Source of the DNA: Clostridium_I sp963725425
GTDB lineage: Bacteria; Bacillota; Clostridia; Clostridiales; Clostridiaceae
Length of the DNA: 64,000 nt
Direction of reading: 5' to 3'
NCBI GenBank assembly: GCA_963725425.1
Contig: CAVRYJ010000042.1
Location: 1 to 64,000 of the forward strand
In this document: positions 17,561 through 26,387 of the stretch, in pieces
Layout of the letters: each line of letters starts with the position of its first letter
Position numbering within the stretch: the stretch's first letter is position 1
Notes under the pieces: model-generated
Told to the model about the DNA's origin: nothing
What the model saw: the letters and a program-made list of their open reading frames with translations, nothing else
Database searches by the model: none
Translations under genes and position numbers: made by a program

Positions 17561-18995
17561 TATCACTACCACCATCGTTACTATCATTGCTAGTATCTTC
17601 AGCACTATTAGCATTTGCATTAGCATTATTACTACTTTGTGAATTTGCTCTAGCTTGATCTAATAAATTACTACCAACTGTAGCTTGTTCCTGTTCTTTT
17701 TGTGATTGTGCCATCTCTCTATCTGGGTCAGTTACAAAGCTAAATAAACTTAATGCTGTTTGAGTGGATAATCTATCTCCTAATAAATTAACAACGTTTG
17801 CCATCATTAAATCATCTTGCGGAATAAGAGGTGTAAAAGTTATTAGGAGATCAGTCCAGTCATAAACTTGCGAACCCTTTAAACTATTTAAATAATTAAA
17901 TAAACATTGAACCCTAGTTTTGATACAATTATGCAAGGATTTATTATTTAAAGCGCATTTCTGTTCTAATCCAATTAATTTCGCACGAAGTGCAAGACTG
18001 CTTACATTACTGGAGACTTTACTATTATGATTTATATGTCCAGAGATTTGATACATTTTATCTTCAATTGTAGTTAATGTTGATTGAATAAAACTGTCAT
18101 TTATATCTTTTGTGAGCCAAGATGCTGTACCGCCATCTTTAAATTCCATTACTCCATCTTTACGAATCCTAGGTAAATCTGTGGTATCAACTCTACAACC
18201 AGTAAAACAAAGGTATGAATTTCTAAACTCTGTAATTTCTGTTGAAATATCTGATAAATTAGTTTCATAGGCATCTTGTAGTGTCTTAATATCTTGATAG
18301 ATACTATCTAACCAACCTTCTTCACTAACTTGTGCTATACCTACTGGAACTTGTCCAAAAACATGTGTTTGTCTTGGTGAAATCTCTTTAAATGTTTCAT
18401 CTAGGTGTATGATCTCCGTATCCGTATAAAGGTCTATGTACATTATTGCATCATATTGTTTTCTATAAACATGCATAAAATATACTGGATTGCCGAACTC
18501 ATCACTATAAATAACAGCATGTCTGGGAGATACAACTTTACTACAAAATCTGCCATCACTATCAATATAATATAATTCATAAGCCGTACTATATATAAGC
18601 ATATTTTTACACAGATTACTATCCGCTGTTTCGTCCCAATGCCATGTTGAATCTTGTATTGTTTTTACTGTATCTTTATTACCAGTTTTCGATGTATATG
18701 TAATATCATTCCCTACTGAATAAGATACTTCTTCTTTGACAAACTTTTTAATAAAGTTAGTATTAATCTTTTTATTACTTCTATTATTTATGAAACTATA
18801 CTCTCCACCTTCTGTATCTGTAAAATCCATAAATATACCATCATTATAATTACCATCCATTGCCCACAATAAATCGTGGGATATATCAGTTATACCCATG
18901 TAGTAAAAGTACATTTTTTGCATCACACGCCATTGAACCTCGAAGCGTGTGAAAGAACCTTGTAATATTTTTCTATTTGCTTCTATATCGAACAT
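17547..18995 (-). CDS. Portal protein (SPP1 gp6 type)
   Basis: A 482-residue protein following the large terminase. FVKEEVSYSVGNDITY, a central region with VSPRHAVIYSDEFGNPVYFM, and NVSSLALRAKLIGLEQKC are typical of SPP1 gp6-like portals. The C-terminus is a disordered N/S/D/G-rich tail that overlaps the next gene. It forms the dodecameric channel through which DNA is packaged. Confidence 0.88.
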   Translation of the reverse strand: MFDIEANRKILQGSFTRFEVQWRVMQKMYFYYMGITDISHDLLWAMDGNYNDGIFMDFTDTEGGEYSFINNRSNKKINTNFIKKFVKEEVSYSVGNDITYTSKTGNKDTVKTIQDSTWHWDETADSNLCKNMLIYSTAYELYYIDSDGRFCSKVVSPRHAVIYSDEFGNPVYFMHVYRKQYDAIMYIDLYTDTEIIHLDETFKEISPRQTHVFGQVPVGIAQVSEEGWLDSIYQDIKTLQDAYETNLSDISTEITEFRNSYLCFTGCRVDTTDLPRIRKDGVMEFKDGGTASWLTKDINDSFIQSTLTTIEDKMYQISGHINHNSKVSSNVSSLALRAKLIGLEQKCALNNKSLHNCIKTRVQCLFNYLNSLKGSQVYDWTDLLITFTPLIPQDDLMMANVVNLLGDRLSTQTALSLFSFVTDPDREMAQSQKEQEQATVGSNLLDQARANSQSSNNANANANSAEDTSNDSNDGGSDNGDE

Positions 18996-19010
18996 GGTAA
19001 ACCTCCTTTT

Positions 19011-20885
19011 CTAAAATAATTTCTTTATGTCCATACTTGTTACTCTATAATTCACATGTATTTCCTTTATATCAATAGTAAATTGAGAAACACAATCAGC
19101 AGCATCATCGTGTAAAGTTGTTTTTTGTGAGGAGAAATCCTTTACTTGTGCTATGAATGCTCGATCTTCTTCATTGAATATAATTTGTCCATTGTTTATG
19201 CTGTCGATTATGGTACTAATTTTTTCGTCTTTATTTTTTCTTTGCATTTTATTGATAAATTGAAAATCACGATCTTTTAACTCAACATCTTGTCTTATTA
19301 ATTCTTGTATTTTTAAAATATCAGCACCCATATATAAATTTTTTTCTATTGATATAGCAATAATGTCTTTATATTCTTTTAATAATTCGATTACCTTCAA
19401 ACAGAACTCATCAAATGTTAATTTCTTAATTATTCCTTTTCTAATATAAATAAATCCATTACTTGATGTGCTACCAACAACAAAAGCTGTATAATCCGAT
19501 GTTTTGGTTATTGCGTTTGCAGGGTCACATATTAACATTGTTTTAGTGAATTTATGATCTAATAATTCTTTTACAGATTGAGTTGCTATACTCTTAAACC
19601 ATTTAGTACCAATGTTTTGACAATCACACATTAATTCCTGCATGAAAGCTTGTCTTTTATTAAAATACTTCTGTGCAATATCTACATCACACCTGTACTT
19701 CTCCCATATAGTTTCAAATGTCATTTTATCTATGTTATCTAAATAATAATTTTTTTGTAACATATCTCTTTCAGTTTTTTCTAACTTATCATTGAACATA
19801 ATTTTTTTATATTCTTGCCAATATGTATTTGTTTCAAAATATTCATCTACATCAAAATTAACTACTTTTCTATGGAATACTTTAAATGTAACATCACACT
19901 TAATTGTATTAATAAAATCGTCGGGGGCTAAAGGAGTTCCAATTACTAAGAATTTACTGCTTGATTTAATCCTAACTCCATCTCTTATAACTTCACTATC
20001 TCCAACCTCTGAAATTTCCTTATAAAATTTATTTACTACTTTTTCCTTTGCACCCTCAGAGATAATATCATCTTCTTTTAAAATATCATCTAAGATAATA
20101 CATGTAGGTCTAAATATTCCATCACTACAGCCATATGTTGTACCTCTGACCGAACTGTTCAAAGAGAACGCTCCTATCTTACAATTATTAGTTAATTCTA
20201 ATTCCTGTTTGTTTACAGTTCTTTCCTTTTTATTAACCAACTTACCAAATGCTTTGATTATATATGGATTATTCAACATTTGTTTTGTATCTTCTATAAA
20301 TTGAACTGCATCATCTTCTTTATTACCTAGTACAATGGTATATCTTGATTTCTTAAAGCAAACTAAGAATGAACAGAGAGCCTTATTTATAATGGTAGAT
20401 TTACTTGAACCTCTAGGCAAAATAAATTCTTCCTTGTCCCACTTATCCTCAATAAACATTTGTTGAAGTTCTTTCCATATTTCAATATGTACAGGTGATA
20501 GATTTCTAGCTGTATTAGTATCCTTTGGAATGAAAGTGTCCTGAAGAAAATACTTACAATAATATTCAAAGTTTACTGATCCAAGTTGACTTGCTAATCC
20601 ATTCTTACCAAATAAATTATCTGAATGCTTTTTAATTAATTCTTGTGCTTCTTTTTCTGCTTGTGATTGATCATTTATGGATAATAACATTTGATTAACC
20701 GTATACTTATATAATAAATAACGATTAAACTGGTCATTATCCTTAAACTCTATATCATCATATTTTATAATCCTCACTTCCTTCCATTTCAAAGTTACAA
20801 AAATATTGTGCAATTTTTTACTGCTGTTCGGGTCGGCATGGGCGTTGTCAAAAAGGAAGCATACCCCCACCTTTTTACTAGTCAT
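19011..20885 (-). CDS. terL: Terminase large subunit
   Basis: A 624-residue packaging motor. The ATPase has a Walker A-like PRGSSKST at 157-164 and a Walker B TCIILDD at 261-267. The nuclease part has MLICDPANAITKTSDYTAFV, AISIEKNLY and DDAADCVSQF. The start is uncertain: ATG 20885 has no clear ribosome-binding site, and the first 25 or so codons are visibly more G+C-rich than the rest. An internal start is possible. Confidence 0.88.
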   Translation of the reverse strand: MTSKKVGVCFLFDNAHADPNSSKKLHNIFVTLKWKEVRIIKYDDIEFKDNDQFNRYLLYKYTVNQMLLSINDQSQAEKEAQELIKKHSDNLFGKNGLASQLGSVNFEYYCKYFLQDTFIPKDTNTARNLSPVHIEIWKELQQMFIEDKWDKEEFILPRGSSKSTIINKALCSFLVCFKKSRYTIVLGNKEDDAVQFIEDTKQMLNNPYIIKAFGKLVNKKERTVNKQELELTNNCKIGAFSLNSSVRGTTYGCSDGIFRPTCIILDDILKEDDIISEGAKEKVVNKFYKEISEVGDSEVIRDGVRIKSSSKFLVIGTPLAPDDFINTIKCDVTFKVFHRKVVNFDVDEYFETNTYWQEYKKIMFNDKLEKTERDMLQKNYYLDNIDKMTFETIWEKYRCDVDIAQKYFNKRQAFMQELMCDCQNIGTKWFKSIATQSVKELLDHKFTKTMLICDPANAITKTSDYTAFVVGSTSSNGFIYIRKGIIKKLTFDEFCLKVIELLKEYKDIIAISIEKNLYMGADILKIQELIRQDVELKDRDFQFINKMQRKNKDEKISTIIDSINNGQIIFNEEDRAFIAQVKDFSSQKTTLHDDAADCVSQFTIDIKEIHVNYRVTSMDIKKLF

Positions 20886-21224
20886 TGCGTCGTTGGTTTA
20901 TCAATATATTTAATTACATTTACACTATCAACATGTTATAATTGTTTATATATTATGTAATTACAATCTACTAGTCACACTACTAACCATAAGAACTCTA
21001 TACAACGAACGTCGTTAATGAATTATTTGACGCAATAGTTTAATATAAAGGAACATAACAATAACACCTACAAAGTCAATGGTTGTGCCATTCTTCATAG
21101 GTGTATACATTAATCATATTATGTTGTGATTATATGCAGTATATTTATGCATTAATAACGTTGTTATACATTAATATACATACGTTTATACATTGTAATA
21201 TTACGTTAGAATTTTGATTTTAAT
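20886..21224 (-). promoter_or_regulatory. Repeat-rich gap between terminase genes; candidate packaging site or leader
   Basis: This 339-base gap has no ORF. It contains three copies of TATACATT(A/G) at 21104-21112, 21165-21173 and 21187-21195, short palindromes AACGA-ACG-TCGTT (about 21004-21016) and ATAAC-GTT-GTTAT, and an imperfect hairpin at about 21064-21104 (ACACCTA paired with TAGGTGT, with inner AATGG/CCATT). Small-terminase recognition sites often lie in or near the terminase genes, so a pac/cos role is an inference. It could also be a structured leader of terL. Confidence 0.4.
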
Positions 21225-21629
21225 CTATTCTACTTTCTTTAATTTAAACTGTTCAAACTCATTAGACAATTGTTCCTTATCAATCTTATCTTTTATATCT
21301 TTATCCGTTATATCCTCTATCTTAGACGTTGGTGTACCATATACACGGTTCAAAAGATACTGCAAACACTCCATTCTATTCTTTTCTGACTTGCCAGTGA
21401 GTGCAATTTTCTTTAATTCAGCCACATATAACCCAATATCATTGTTTAAAAGATTTTCTGCACAACCTTTTGCTTCGGCAAGGCATTCGTCCACCTTCGC
21501 CTTCCATTCTGGTCGTTTCATATCGTCATAAATTGTTTGTCTACTAACACCAACTAACTTGGCAATATCAACAATTTTAGTACCTTTTGAGTATAAATCT
21601 GCTTCTTGAATCATTCTTTCAGTTAACAT
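21225..21629 (-). CDS. terS: Terminase small subunit, HTH type
   Basis: A 134-residue protein starting MLTERMIQEADLYSKG. Residues about 16-36 form a helix-turn-helix (KIVDIAKLVGVSRQTIYDDM), followed by a helical oligomerisation region, as in phBC6A51-type small terminases. It would recognise phage DNA for packaging. It precedes terL, separated by a 339-base repeat-rich gap. Confidence 0.72.
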   Translation of the reverse strand: MLTERMIQEADLYSKGTKIVDIAKLVGVSRQTIYDDMKRPEWKAKVDECLAEAKGCAENLLNNDIGLYVAELKKIALTGKSEKNRMECLQYLLNRVYGTPTSKIEDITDKDIKDKIDKEQLSNEFEQFKLKKVE

Positions 21630-21718
21630 ATTTTCACCTCCATTTCTATTTACAAGTTTACATATTATTGGGATACTTTTGTTCCCACTAAAAAAGGGTA
21701 TAAAAATGCCCTAATCAT

Positions 21719-21850
21719 CTATGATTTTTTTACTTCATCATGTATGGAAATTAAAATATCTACAATTATGCCACCAAAGAATAACATAATCATTTGTGTC
21801 AGAGTAAAATTACCTAAAACGCATAATAATATTGCAATCAAAGTACACAT
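21719..21850 (-). CDS. Small membrane protein, 43 residues
   Basis: Starts at ATG 21850, which overlaps the stop of the gene before it (TAATG), so translation is probably coupled. The product (MCTLIAILLCVLGNF...) is one or two hydrophobic segments followed by IHDEVKKS. Function is not recognised. Confidence 0.5.
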   Translation of the reverse strand: MCTLIAILLCVLGNFTLTQMIMLFFGGIIVDILISIHDEVKKS

Positions 21851-22161
21851 TATATTTTTACTTCATTTATTTGATCTATATACTCTACATTAATTATGTT
21901 ATCAAATGTTATAATTTTTCCATCTATTAGTATATCTACTGTATATTTATCCGTATTTGTTTGATAATCTGTAGTAATACTATATCCACTTATCTTCCAT
22001 TCCTGACCTTCATATAAAGTGTCACATATATTAAATACATTGCATACCTCAAGAATATCCCCTATATCTATTTCACGTTTAAATCTATTACTTGCAACTA
22101 ATTTAGCCATACTATCATCATACAACGTTTTTTTCCAATCTAATTTAGATTTATCTTCCAT
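21850..22161 (-). CDS. Hypothetical phage protein, 103 residues
   Basis: Starts MEDKSKLDWKKTLYDD; no membrane segment. The pattern DIGDILEVCNVFNICDTLYEGQEWKI followed by beta-rich sequence ending KIITFDNIINVEYIDQ suggests a small beta-barrel or SH3-like fold, but I do not recognise a family. It overlaps both neighbours by single bases and belongs to a compact operon upstream of terS. Confidence 0.6.
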   Translation of the reverse strand: MEDKSKLDWKKTLYDDSMAKLVASNRFKREIDIGDILEVCNVFNICDTLYEGQEWKISGYSITTDYQTNTDKYTVDILIDGKIITFDNIINVEYIDQINEVKI

Positions 22162-22376
22162 TATATATTCCCTTTCTTGTTTTCATCACTAACCTTTGAT
22201 TTTTCAATTATTGCTATTGCTATAATTATAAATATAGCTATTACTGTTGGCATCCATAAAGGTGCTACAACCCATAACCAAGACCATGTAATTACTTTCA
22301 TTAGTTTTAATATAATAAAAACAATTGCAAGGAATCCAAAGAATCCTATTCCACTATTTGAATTATTTTCACTCAT
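22161..22376 (-). CDS. Small membrane protein, 71 residues
   Basis: The ATG at 22376 (MSENNSNSGIGFFG) follows AGGAGG by 7 bases; the longer in-frame start lacks a site. Two hydrophobic segments (about residues 10-27 and 34-58) with a tryptophan-rich turn, then a charged tail KSKVSDENKKGNI. Function unknown. Confidence 0.6.
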   Translation of the reverse strand: MSENNSNSGIGFFGFLAIVFIILKLMKVITWSWLWVVAPLWMPTVIAIFIIIAIAIIEKSKVSDENKKGNI

Positions 22377-22425
22377 TTTATATCCTCCTACATCAAACAT
22401 AATTAATTCTCCAATTTTTGAGCAT

Positions 22426-22453
22426 AAAAAAAAGACCTGTATTTCTACAAATC
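22426..22453 (-). terminator. Terminator after the DUF4236 gene
   Basis: On the minus strand ATTTGTA and TACAGGT pair across GAAA (with G-T pairs) and are followed by a run of eight Ts. The stem overlaps the last codons. Confidence 0.6.
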
Positions 22454-22834
22454 CTCATTTATCCTCTTTAATTTAACCCTTTTAACTATTTTCACTACAA
22501 CAAAAATAATACCGACAAGTATCAATAATGGTGAAATTTCTATAGCCAAACCAATCAAAAACAGTATTCCAATAATCATAGCTAAGAATTTTAATATAGC
22601 ATGGTCATTTTTAACTTTGACTGGTTGTATTTCTGTTTTATTGGTATTTTGTTTTGTATTTAATGTGTTCCTGAAATAAAGTCCTTTTCGACCTCCAGAT
22701 ACATATGCCTTGCCAGTGCTGGATTTTCCGACTCGTAATCCACGAATTCCTGTACTAAATCCAATTCCTGACTTAGACAAATTCAATTTAAAATGTTTGC
22801 CAAACCGTATGCTTTTCCTTAGATATATTCCCAT
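22445..22834 (-). CDS. DUF4236-like membrane protein
   Basis: The ATG at 22834 (MGIYLRKSIRFGKHFKLNLS) follows GGTGG at 5 bases and begins exactly at the conserved domain; 33 upstream in-frame codons are not expected to be translated. The N-terminal 50 residues, with KSGIGFSTGIRGLRVG and GLYFRNTL, match the DUF4236 domain. Two membrane segments follow (about 80-118). The family is common in mobile and phage contexts; function is unknown. Confidence 0.7.
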   Translation of the reverse strand: MGIYLRKSIRFGKHFKLNLSKSGIGFSTGIRGLRVGKSSTGKAYVSGGRKGLYFRNTLNTKQNTNKTEIQPVKVKNDHAILKFLAMIIGILFLIGLAIEISPLLILVGIIFVVVKIVKRVKLKRINEDL

Positions 22835-23028
22835 AATTTCCACCTTCTTTAGGCATATTATACCATGTTTAGTGAAACAAAAAAAGAGGATATTCAAAAA
22901 TATTCGATACTTTTTTAGTAATGCAATTTCCAATTCGTGTAACCGTGCATAAGTACTTGTTCTTTATGCACAATTTCCTTTTATAATATTAATTGTAAAG
23001 TACGCCGCACCATAATATTTTAGACAAT

Positions 23029-23052
23029 AAAAAAGAACCCTGTTAAGAGTTC
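23029..23052 (-). terminator. Terminator downstream of the 71-residue ORF
   Basis: On the minus strand GAAC and GTTC pair across a 10-base loop and are followed by TTTTTT. The stem is short. Confidence 0.4.
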
Positions 23053-23070
23053 AAATCAATGCCTTCTTAG

Positions 23071-23286
23071 TTATTTTCTTAAAGATTCAATAAACATTTC
23101 AGCTGCTACCGCTTCTTTTCCTATATAATGAAAAGTTTTAAATGGTTTCTCACTACTATCCATAAATTCTAATTCAATGTCGGGTTTACTTGGTATAAGC
23201 GTTATTAGATGCCTAATAGCATATTTACTACATTTGTTTTTTGCTTCTATTATTTTATCCTTATCATCTACAAACATAATTGTCAC
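23071..23286 (-). CDS. Hypothetical phage protein, 71 residues
   Basis: Starts MTIMFVDDKDKIIEAKNKC and ends FHYIGKEAVAAEMFIESLRK. Soluble, mixed alpha/beta, no recognised family. It is followed by a short terminator-like hairpin. Confidence 0.5.
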   Translation of the reverse strand: MTIMFVDDKDKIIEAKNKCSKYAIRHLITLIPSKPDIELEFMDSSEKPFKTFHYIGKEAVAAEMFIESLRK

Positions 23287-23358
23287 ACACCTTCCGCTAT
23301 ATAATTTTCACACTTCAAAGGGATTGTCCTTCTTTTCTCAAATCATAAAATATAATAA

Positions 23359-23679
23359 TTATTCTTCAATCCATTCTTTAATATTACCAGTTAAACCTGG
23401 ATATTCTTTATTCCAATAGCTATGTTCTTTCCTAAATTCATACCCTTCCGTTGTTATATCGCTTGCATGGTATTTAAAGTATTCATTTCCTAATTCTTTT
23501 CTTTCTATATATCTACCATGAATTTCATTTAACACTTGATTAAATACAAATATATACTTATCATCAACGAACATATTGTACTTCAAAGTAGACAATTTAT
23601 TTGTTTCGTCATCAAATATTTTATGATCATTTTGTATTTCTCTAATTATACTGTATATAAGTTTTTCATCATTAATCAT
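23359..23679 (-). CDS. Hypothetical phage protein, 106 residues
   Basis: Starts MINDEKLIYSIIREIQNDH and is a soluble, charged, tyrosine-rich protein. The start follows GGGAGATGAG. No family recognised. It belongs to the accessory block between the replication/transcription genes and the terminase. Confidence 0.5.
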   Translation of the reverse strand: MINDEKLIYSIIREIQNDHKIFDDETNKLSTLKYNMFVDDKYIFVFNQVLNEIHGRYIERKELGNEYFKYHASDITTEGYEFRKEHSYWNKEYPGLTGNIKEWIEE

Positions 23680-23718
23680 AATCTCATCTCCCTAATATTG
23701 TATTTTATTGTTCTTACT

Positions 23719-23976
23719 TTACAATATACTTTCAATATAATCTATACCTCTTGTGGATATTTTATAGATTATAGCATTTCCTCCTGAAGGAGGTATTTTA
23801 TCCACAAGATTTTTCCCCACCAAATATGTATAAGCTGATCTCTCTTCCATATTTGTTTGTGATTGAAATTCACGCAGATCTTTAAATACTATCCCTCCAT
23901 TATCCTTTTCAAAATGAATATCATATAATTGTTTTAATATGTTTTGCCTTAATTTTTTCCTTTCATCTAATTCCAT
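23719..23976 (-). CDS. Small winged-helix-like protein, 85 residues
   Basis: The order of helices and the ending YKISTRGIDYIESIL, preceded by TYLVGKNLVDKI, resembles winged-helix DNA-binding proteins in which a final glycine and glutamate-rich helix follows the wing. No Walker or metal motif. A transcriptional role is inferred from this pattern only. Confidence 0.55.
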   Translation of the reverse strand: MELDERKKLRQNILKQLYDIHFEKDNGGIVFKDLREFQSQTNMEERSAYTYLVGKNLVDKIPPSGGNAIIYKISTRGIDYIESIL

Positions 23977-24020
23977 ATCTCAATGCCCCCTAGAAATATA
24001 TTTTGTCGTAACTTTCATAT

Positions 24021-24329
24021 TTAGTCCCATATACCAGACATTGGTGGTAAACTTCCTAAATTGTCTTCTACAATATCGTTTGGCTCAGTTGTTATAAATT
24101 CCTTCAATTTAACTTTTGCGCCTTCTCTAAATTCACCTTTTTCTTTAAACAGTGTTATATAATAACTATTATTGAGTTTAATATCTTCAATAACATCTTC
24201 TACACATACGGGTTTTGGATCTTTCCATTCCTCATCCAATATAGACTTACTATAAACTCTAACTTTTGCAATGTGTTCATCACCTTTAAGATCACCTTCA
24301 TGGTCTACATTTGTAATTCCATATTCCAT
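24021..24329 (-). CDS. DUF3892-like protein
   Basis: A 102-residue protein starting MEYGITNVDHEGD at ATG 24329 behind GGGAG. The arrangement ITNVDHEGD, IEDIKLNNSYYITLFKEKG and the ending TTEPNDIVEDNLGSLPPM is that of DUF3892, a small domain of unknown function common in Firmicutes and their phages. Confidence 0.65.
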   Translation of the reverse strand: MEYGITNVDHEGDLKGDEHIAKVRVYSKSILDEEWKDPKPVCVEDVIEDIKLNNSYYITLFKEKGEFREGAKVKLKEFITTEPNDIVEDNLGSLPPMSGIWD

Positions 24330-24396
24330 ATAATTACTCCCTTTCATAAAATATTTGATTATATATACAATATTCTACAGAAGGAAACAATATCCT

Positions 24397-24522
24397 TTAT
24401 TTACTTATAATTTTATCGCATGTGTTTATAATATTATTACAGTGCTCTATGCAGCTATCTAACTTTTTATTTACTTCCCTACGCCAAAATATCATCTTAT
24501 ATAATCTATTAAACATTGTCAT
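24397..24522 (-). CDS. Small phage protein, 41 residues
   Basis: The ATG at 24522 follows AGGAGG by 4 bases. The product MTMFNRLYKMIFWRREVNKK continues with a helical region containing three cysteines (DSCIEHCNNIINTCDK). No family recognised. The strong ribosome-binding site and its place between two phage genes support it being real. Confidence 0.5.
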   Translation of the reverse strand: MTMFNRLYKMIFWRREVNKKLDSCIEHCNNIINTCDKIISK

Positions 24523-24601
24523 ATTCCTCCTATCGCACATATTTCTAATTATAAATTCTAATAAAATATGTATAAATCCGTTTATTTCTATGTACTATGT
24601 A

Positions 24602-25693
24602 TTATATATTTCTAATAAAAAATGAAATCTTCCCATCTTGGTAATTATCCACTGTAGCAACTTTTTGGCTATGTACTGCTTCCACAATATTATCATCAAC
24701 TTCATATATAGTATTAAATATCATGTCAATAAAACTTTTATCCATATTTTGAGTATCTACATCTGCTTTAGCAACATAATTTATAAATAATTCTATGGGC
24801 TCACTAAAATCTATATCTTCCCAATAATCCATTTCTGGAACTTGATCCATAGGAAAATATTTAATCCACATTTTATAAGCATCTGATTTATAAGTGCCAT
24901 CTACACTATATTTATACATATAATTTATACTAAAACCATGACAATCTAATGTTACATATTCATGTGCTGTGGGATAATTGGGGCTATTGTCTATCTGCTC
25001 CTGTAGCTTATTAATTTCTCTAGTTTTTCCGCCCTTATCTCCACCTAAACTTTTCTTTTCTATTTTTGTCCTATCTAATATAACCTGTTGTTTTAATTGC
25101 TGAATATTATAGCAATTTCCTATATTACCTATGTCTGCCTTTGCTGTATTATCGTGCAATGCTTGAAGACCCTTCTCAACGCTCTTATAACGACTTATTC
25201 TTATGCTTGTCTTATGTTTATACTCTTCATCCGTATAATCCTTAAAATCATCATATAATTGTTTGATTTCACTTACATTAGCATTACCAAAAGTTTTAAT
25301 GACTCTACCAGTTGAAAATCTCAACTCATTTTTTACATATTCTTCGTCAGCATTTTCAGCAATATAAGCACCATGTTTTCTAATATCTACTAGTACCTTT
25401 CCTACCCATAACATAAATTTTGTTGCGCTTTCATTCTTTGCTTTGCCAATCAATGCATACATTATATATTCGGGGATAAAATCACCTTTCGCAACATCCT
25501 GCGAAAATCCTAATTCCTTCAAAAAGCCATTTATAGTATTAAATCTAGTATATTCTTTGTTATTCTTCAAATAAGTCCATCCACAAAATTTAGCTACCTC
25601 GTTAATTCTAACTTCTTCCTGTCCAGTTTCTGAATTTGTCCTGAATCCTACCTCTTGACCGTCAAACTCCTTTATTAATATATTATTGCTCAT
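24602..25693 (-). CDS. Bro-N domain protein, antirepressor-like
   Basis: A 363-residue protein beginning at ATG 25693 behind GGAG. The N-terminal 115 residues have the Bro-N layout (VGFRTNSETGQEEVRINEVA, then FMLWVGKVLVDIRKHGAYI), a DNA-binding fold found in phage antirepressors. The C-terminal two thirds is a helical domain with KTSIRISRYKSVEKG and is not recognised. It may relieve repression or act as a phage regulator. It lies just left of a large stem-loop and a cluster of opposite-strand promoters. Confidence 0.65.
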   Translation of the reverse strand: MSNNILIKEFDGQEVGFRTNSETGQEEVRINEVAKFCGWTYLKNNKEYTRFNTINGFLKELGFSQDVAKGDFIPEYIMYALIGKAKNESATKFMLWVGKVLVDIRKHGAYIAENADEEYVKNELRFSTGRVIKTFGNANVSEIKQLYDDFKDYTDEEYKHKTSIRISRYKSVEKGLQALHDNTAKADIGNIGNCYNIQQLKQQVILDRTKIEKKSLGGDKGGKTREINKLQEQIDNSPNYPTAHEYVTLDCHGFSINYMYKYSVDGTYKSDAYKMWIKYFPMDQVPEMDYWEDIDFSEPIELFINYVAKADVDTQNMDKSFIDMIFNTIYEVDDNIVEAVHSQKVATVDNYQDGKISFFIRNI

Positions 25694-25752
25694 ATCGGTT
25701 CTCCTAGTTTAAAGTCCATATGACTATAGCTGTATAGCTAATTAAAGCCACC

Positions 25753-25829
25753 AAAATAACAATAATCACATTTCACCCTATACGGGGAGAACCAGTCCAC
25801 ACATGGGTATAGTGAATTATTGTTATTTT
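25753..25829. repeat. Large imperfect stem-loop upstream of the Bro-N gene
   Basis: AAAATAACAATAATCAC near 25753 pairs with GTGAATTATTGTTATTTT near 25811, and the stem continues through TTCACCCTATAC paired with GTATAGTGAA. The loop region holds GGGGAGAACCAGTCCAC. No T-run follows on either strand, so a plain terminator is unlikely; it could be the leader of the Bro-N transcript. Confidence 0.55.
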
Positions 25830-25859
25830 GCTAACTTTAAATATTTATTTTGATTTTCC

Positions 25860-25888
25860 TTGCATTTGACAAACATTTATGTTATAGT
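25860..25888 (+). promoter_or_regulatory. Opposite-strand promoter P1
   Basis: TTGCAT, 17 bases, TATAGT. An overlapping TTGACA with TAATGT at 16 bases is an alternative. It fires rightward, against the early operon, into a stretch with no rightward gene. Confidence 0.5.
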
Positions 25889-25894
25889 AATGTT

Positions 25895-26005
25895 AGATAT
25901 TTGTAATACCAAGTTAAATTTGGAGGATGTGACTGCATAGAAAGTAATTCCTACCAGCCACTTAATACATATAAAAAACTTTTCTAAACAGGCATAGCTG
26001 TTTTT
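25895..26005 (+). ncRNA. Candidate small RNA from P1
   Basis: About 110 bases from the expected start to a weak terminator-like hairpin (AAACAG, 6-base loop, CTGTTT, then TT). A GGAGG with ATG/GTG four bases later leads only to very short reading frames. It shares AATACCAAGTT with the candidate RNA at 31982-32138. No known RNA family recognised. Confidence 0.3.
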
Positions 26006-26198
26006 ATAACTACGGAAAGCGAGGGCTAAGAATAATTATAAAAACTTATGTGCCATTATGAATATGCCATTACACAAAAATCATAATCATAGTATAAAAC
26101 TTAGTTGCCCAACCCAAAACAGCAACTTGCTTCGTAAACGAAAGTTTTCTCCATATATTGAATCATATAGAGCAATAGGAATGTTAAATCAATTATAT

Positions 26199-26318
26199 TT
26201 ATTTACTTTTATTTTTTTCGATTATATCCACGTGAGGAAGCCACGTTTCAATTTTGTCACATAATTCTTTGATTGTTTTATTTAATTCATCTAATTTTTT
26301 AACTGTTTCATTATCCAT
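26199..26318 (-). CDS. Small phage protein, 39 residues
   Basis: The ATG at 26318 follows GAGGTG by 5 bases. Product MDNETVKKLDELNKTIKELC continues to WLPHVDIIEKNKSK; a helical, possibly coiled-coil peptide. Unrecognised. It lies downstream of the polymerase-like gene in the same direction. Confidence 0.45.
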   Translation of the reverse strand: MDNETVKKLDELNKTIKELCDKIETWLPHVDIIEKNKSK

Positions 26319-26358
26319 TAAAGCACCTCAAATTTATATTTATTTTTTGTAAATAGTA

Positions 26359-26387
26359 TTGACATTATATCTTTAATTTGTTATACT
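26359..26387 (+). promoter_or_regulatory. Strong opposite-strand promoter P2
   Basis: TTGACA at 26359-26364, 17 bases, TATACT at 26382-26387, with TG one base before the -10 (extended -10). It is among the best sigma-A-type promoters in the window. It points toward the 3' end of the polymerase-like gene, which it would read antisense. No convincing ORF or strong terminator follows within 230 bases. Confidence 0.6.

Noticed and set aside
25895..26005. Riboswitch (c-di-GMP or similar) upstream of a rightward gene
   Set aside because: No conserved riboswitch core could be recognised and no rightward gene follows.
26058..26264. 68-codon rightward ORF
   Set aside because: No ribosome-binding site, low-quality composition, and it overlaps a well-supported 39-residue leftward gene.
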